NCBI GenBank assembly: GCA_958415665.1
Contig: CATYZK010000020.1
Span: forward strand, 1-34,063
Direction: 5' to 3'
Origin: an uncultured Collinsella sp.
GTDB lineage: Bacteria > Actinomycetota > Coriobacteriia > Coriobacteriales > Coriobacteriaceae
DNA: 34,063 bases
Shown: in pieces, positions 31,979 to 34,063 of the stretch
How positions within the stretch are numbered: the stretch's first letter is position 1
Layout: every line of letters starts with the position of its first letter
Made by a program: the position numbers and the translations under genes
Notes under the pieces: generated by a model
What the model was told of the DNA's origin: nothing
Database searches by the model: none
The model's input: only the letters and a program-made list of their open reading frames with translations

Positions 31979-32479
31979 TCAGTCCTCTCTCGTAATCGCG
32001 GCAACCGTCGCCCCGCAAAATGCAATTAAATCATCGGGTGCAAGCTCGAGCTGATAACCACGCTTGCCTCCCGAAATAAAAATGGTATCCCAAAGGACAC
32101 ATGTCTCATCAATGAGCGTCCGATAGCGCTTTTTCATACCGACCGGACTGCAGCCGCCGCGAACGTAGCCAGTCGCCGCAAGCAAATCCTTCACATGCAT
32201 CATGGCCAAGGACTTCTCCCCCGCGGCACGCGCGGCGGACTTTAGATCGAGCTCGTCGGCAACAGGGATGCAGCACACGACGTGGTCGTTGGACGGCGTC
32301 ACGCAGACCAAGGTCTTAAATCCTTGACCGGGCTCCTCGCCAAGCTGCTCCGAAATCGCGACCCCCAGGCCCGCCGACTCATCACCATCGTCTTCGTACG
32401 TATGTAGAACATAGGAAATGCCGGCGCTTTCCAGCTCGCGCATCGCATTGGTTTTTGGCGTCTTTACAGCCTTTGCCAT
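31979..32479 (-). CDS. ybaK: Cys-tRNA(Pro)/Cys-tRNA(Cys) deacylase YbaK/EbsC
   Basis: 166 aa single-domain editing enzyme that frees cysteine from mischarged tRNA-Pro. Family marks: N-terminal TNAMRELESAGISYVLHTYE, KTLVCVTPSNDHVVCCIPVADELDLKSAAR (read in two parts across residues 65-100), a conserved Lys in GEKSLAMM, and GYVRGGCSPVGMKKRY with the GGxSP loop (GGCSP). ATG at 32479 follows AAAGGA; the frame is open further upstream without support. It is the first gene after uvrA. Confidence 0.93.
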   Translation of the reverse strand: MAKAVKTPKTNAMRELESAGISYVLHTYEDDGDESAGLGVAISEQLGEEPGQGFKTLVCVTPSNDHVVCCIPVADELDLKSAARAAGEKSLAMMHVKDLLAATGYVRGGCSPVGMKKRYRTLIDETCVLWDTIFISGGKRGYQLELAPDDLIAFCGATVAAITRED

Positions 32480-32560
32480 GGCATATCCTTTCCCTCGCAT
32501 TCGGACGCAAGGATTAAGTATATGTCCAATTCGGCTGCATACGTCACTTCGACACAGCAA

Positions 32561-32591
32561 GCGCCATCGAATCACAAGGAGTCGATGGCGC
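32561..32591 (-). terminator. Probable terminator hairpin after uvrA
   Basis: Perfect 10 bp stem GCGCCATCGA/TCGATGGCGC (32561-32570, 32582-32591), loop 11 nt, 20 nt beyond the uvrA stop. The downstream minus-strand sequence TTGCTGTG is a poor T-run. Confidence 0.55.
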
Positions 32592-32611
32592 CCATAAACT
32601 GAATCGCCTAT

Positions 32612-34063
32612 TTATTGAGCATCAAGTTGAGCCTGACGCTCCCGGTCACGCCTGAGCAACGGCGCCAAAAACTTGCCCGTATAACTCTGCGGACAGTCCG
32701 CAACCTGCTCCGGTGTGCCCGAAACCACGACGGTTCCGCCGCCGTTACCGCCCTCGGGGCCCATATCGATCAGGCGGTCGGCAACCTTGATGACATCAAG
32801 GTTGTGTTCAATCACCAGCACCGTGTTGCCCGCATCGACCAAGCGTTGCAGCACATCGAGCAGCTGGCGGACGTCCTCAAAATGAAGGCCGGTCGTCGGC
32901 TCATCCAAAATATAGAACGTCTTGCCCGTCTGGCGTCGATGAAGCTCCTTGGCGAGCTTCACGCGCTGCGCCTCGCCGCCCGAGAGCGTCGTGGCAGGCT
33001 GGCCCAGGCTCACGTAGCCCAAGCCTACATCGTACAGCGTCTGGAGCTTGCGCTTAATCTGCGGGATATTCCCAAAGAAGGCCAGCGCCTCGGTGACGCT
33101 CATGTCGAGCACGTCAGAGATGGTCTTACCACGGTAGGTGACCTCAAGCGTCTCGCGGTTATAGCGTTTGCCGCCGCAGACCTCACAGGGGACATAGATA
33201 TCGGGAAGGAAGTGCATCTCGATCTTAATTTGTCCGTCGCCCTTGCATGCTTCGCAGCGACCGCCGCTCACGTTAAAGGAGAAACGTCCCGGCGAGTAGC
33301 CGCGCGCCTTCGACTCCGGCGTACTCGCAAACAGCGCGCGAAGATCATCCCACAGGCCAATGTACGTAGCAGGGTTGGAACGCGGCGTGCGGCCAATCGG
33401 CGACTGGTCGATGTCGATCACCTTATCGATGCACTCGATACCCTCGAGCTTTTTGTACGGGCCCACAGGACGCGTCGAACGGTGAATGGCATTCGTAAGC
33501 GCAGGCGCAATGGTGTCGGTAACCAGGGAGCTCTTGCCCGATCCCGACACGCCGGTAATAACCGTAAGCGTACCAAACTCGATCTTGGCGGTAACGTTTT
33601 TGAGGTTGTTGGCGCGGGCGCCCGTGATCTTAAGGCAGCCGCGACCGGGCTTGCGGCGTTCATCGGGAACCCGAATCATTCGCTTGCCGGTCAGGTAGGC
33701 ACCCGTCATCGAATCGGGGCACGCCATGATATCGGCAGGCGTTCCCGCGGCGACCACGTGTCCGCCGTTCACGCCCGCACCGGGGCCCATGTCGATCACA
33801 TAGTCGGCAGCACGAATCGTATCCTCATCATGCTCGACGACGATGACGGTATTGCCGATATCGCGTAGGCGCTCAAGCGTCTTGATCAGGCGCTCGTTAT
33901 CGCGCTGATGGAGGCCGATCGACGGCTCGTCCAAAATGTACAGCACACCCATGAGGCCGGCGCCGATCTGCGTTGCCAGGCGAATGCGCTGGGCCTCGCC
34001 TCCGGAAAGCGTCGCCGAGGCACGGTCGAGGGTCAGATAGTCGAGTCCGACATCGACCAGAAA
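32612..34063 (-). CDS. uvrA: Excinuclease ABC subunit A, C-terminal half (5' end outside window)
   Basis: 483 codons are visible and the frame is open through the window edge. The visible part starts in the first ATPase domain with its signature LSGGEAQRIRLA and Walker B GVLYILDEPSIGLHQRD. Then comes the second domain: Walker A GVSGSGKSSL, zinc motif CEACKGDG...CEVCGGKRYN, signature LSGGEAQRVKLA and Walker B FYILDEPTTGLH. UvrA finds DNA damage and loads UvrB. Apart from the window cut, nothing unusual is seen. Confidence 0.97.
   Translation of the reverse strand, partial: FLVDVGLDYLTLDRASATLSGGEAQRIRLATQIGAGLMGVLYILDEPSIGLHQRDNERLIKTLERLRDIGNTVIVVEHDEDTIRAADYVIDMGPGAGVNGGHVVAAGTPADIMACPDSMTGAYLTGKRMIRVPDERRKPGRGCLKITGARANNLKNVTAKIEFGTLTVITGVSGSGKSSLVTDTIAPALTNAIHRSTRPVGPYKKLEGIECIDKVIDIDQSPIGRTPRSNPATYIGLWDDLRALFASTPESKARGYSPGRFSFNVSGGRCEACKGDGQIKIEMHFLPDIYVPCEVCGGKRYNRETLEVTYRGKTISDVLDMSVTEALAFFGNIPQIKRKLQTLYDVGLGYVSLGQPATTLSGGEAQRVKLAKELHRRQTGKTFYILDEPTTGLHFEDVRQLLDVLQRLVDAGNTVLVIEHNLDVIKVADRLIDMGPEGGNGGGTVVVSGTPEQVADCPQSYTGKFLAPLLRRDRERQAQLDAQ

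Overview
The window reads as a chromosomal segment of a high-GC actinobacterium of the Coriobacteriia, most like Collinsella. The evidence is the clustering of uvrA, uvrC, rapZ, whiA, gap, pgk, tpiA and secG, a WhiA with a LAGLIDADG-like fold, and gut-type peptide and sialic-acid uptake genes. Genus is inferred from gene content and style, not from a database search. Nearly every gene lies on the minus strand, so the segment is best read from high to low coordinates.

Layout from the right edge. The 3' part of uvrA (32612-34063) is followed by ybaK, murJ and uvrC, which are packed with 0-3 nt gaps. Next comes an inserted block (about 17.5-28.3 kb): a peptide/nickel-type ABC transporter with a fused permease-ATPase, two AXE1-type esterases (one lacking its nucleophile serine), a DapA/NanA-type lyase, a ROK kinase (NanK) and NanE. 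Together these look like a sialic-acid uptake and breakdown operon: import, de-O-acetylation, cleavage to ManNAc, phosphorylation, and epimerisation to GlcNAc-6-P. After it the conserved actinobacterial order resumes with rapZ, whiA, gap, pgk, tpiA, gpmI and secG. YvcK, usual between rapZ and whiA, is absent. A second complete oligopeptide transporter follows (oppA-B-C-D-F, 4.1-10 kb).

The left edge holds tRNA-Leu(GAG), a SpoIIE-type phosphatase with PAS and GAF sensor regions, a fused STAS plus anti-sigma-kinase protein, and a partial tRNA-Gly(GCC). The two tRNA promoters share an A/T palindrome at the same distance upstream of the -35 box.

The most unusual material is non-coding. Between oppF and tRNA-Leu lie two long, nearly perfect hairpin elements (3623-3745 and 3926-4052) in opposite orientation. 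Their stems are unrelated in sequence, but they share a 12+12 nt internal motif and a CGAAG apical loop, with one compensatory change inside the motif. Three smaller hairpins sit between them. A further hairpin with 12+12 nt internal geometry separates nanA from nanK, and a different composite hairpin separates nanK from nanE. I know of no named family for these; they are the best candidates here for something undescribed.
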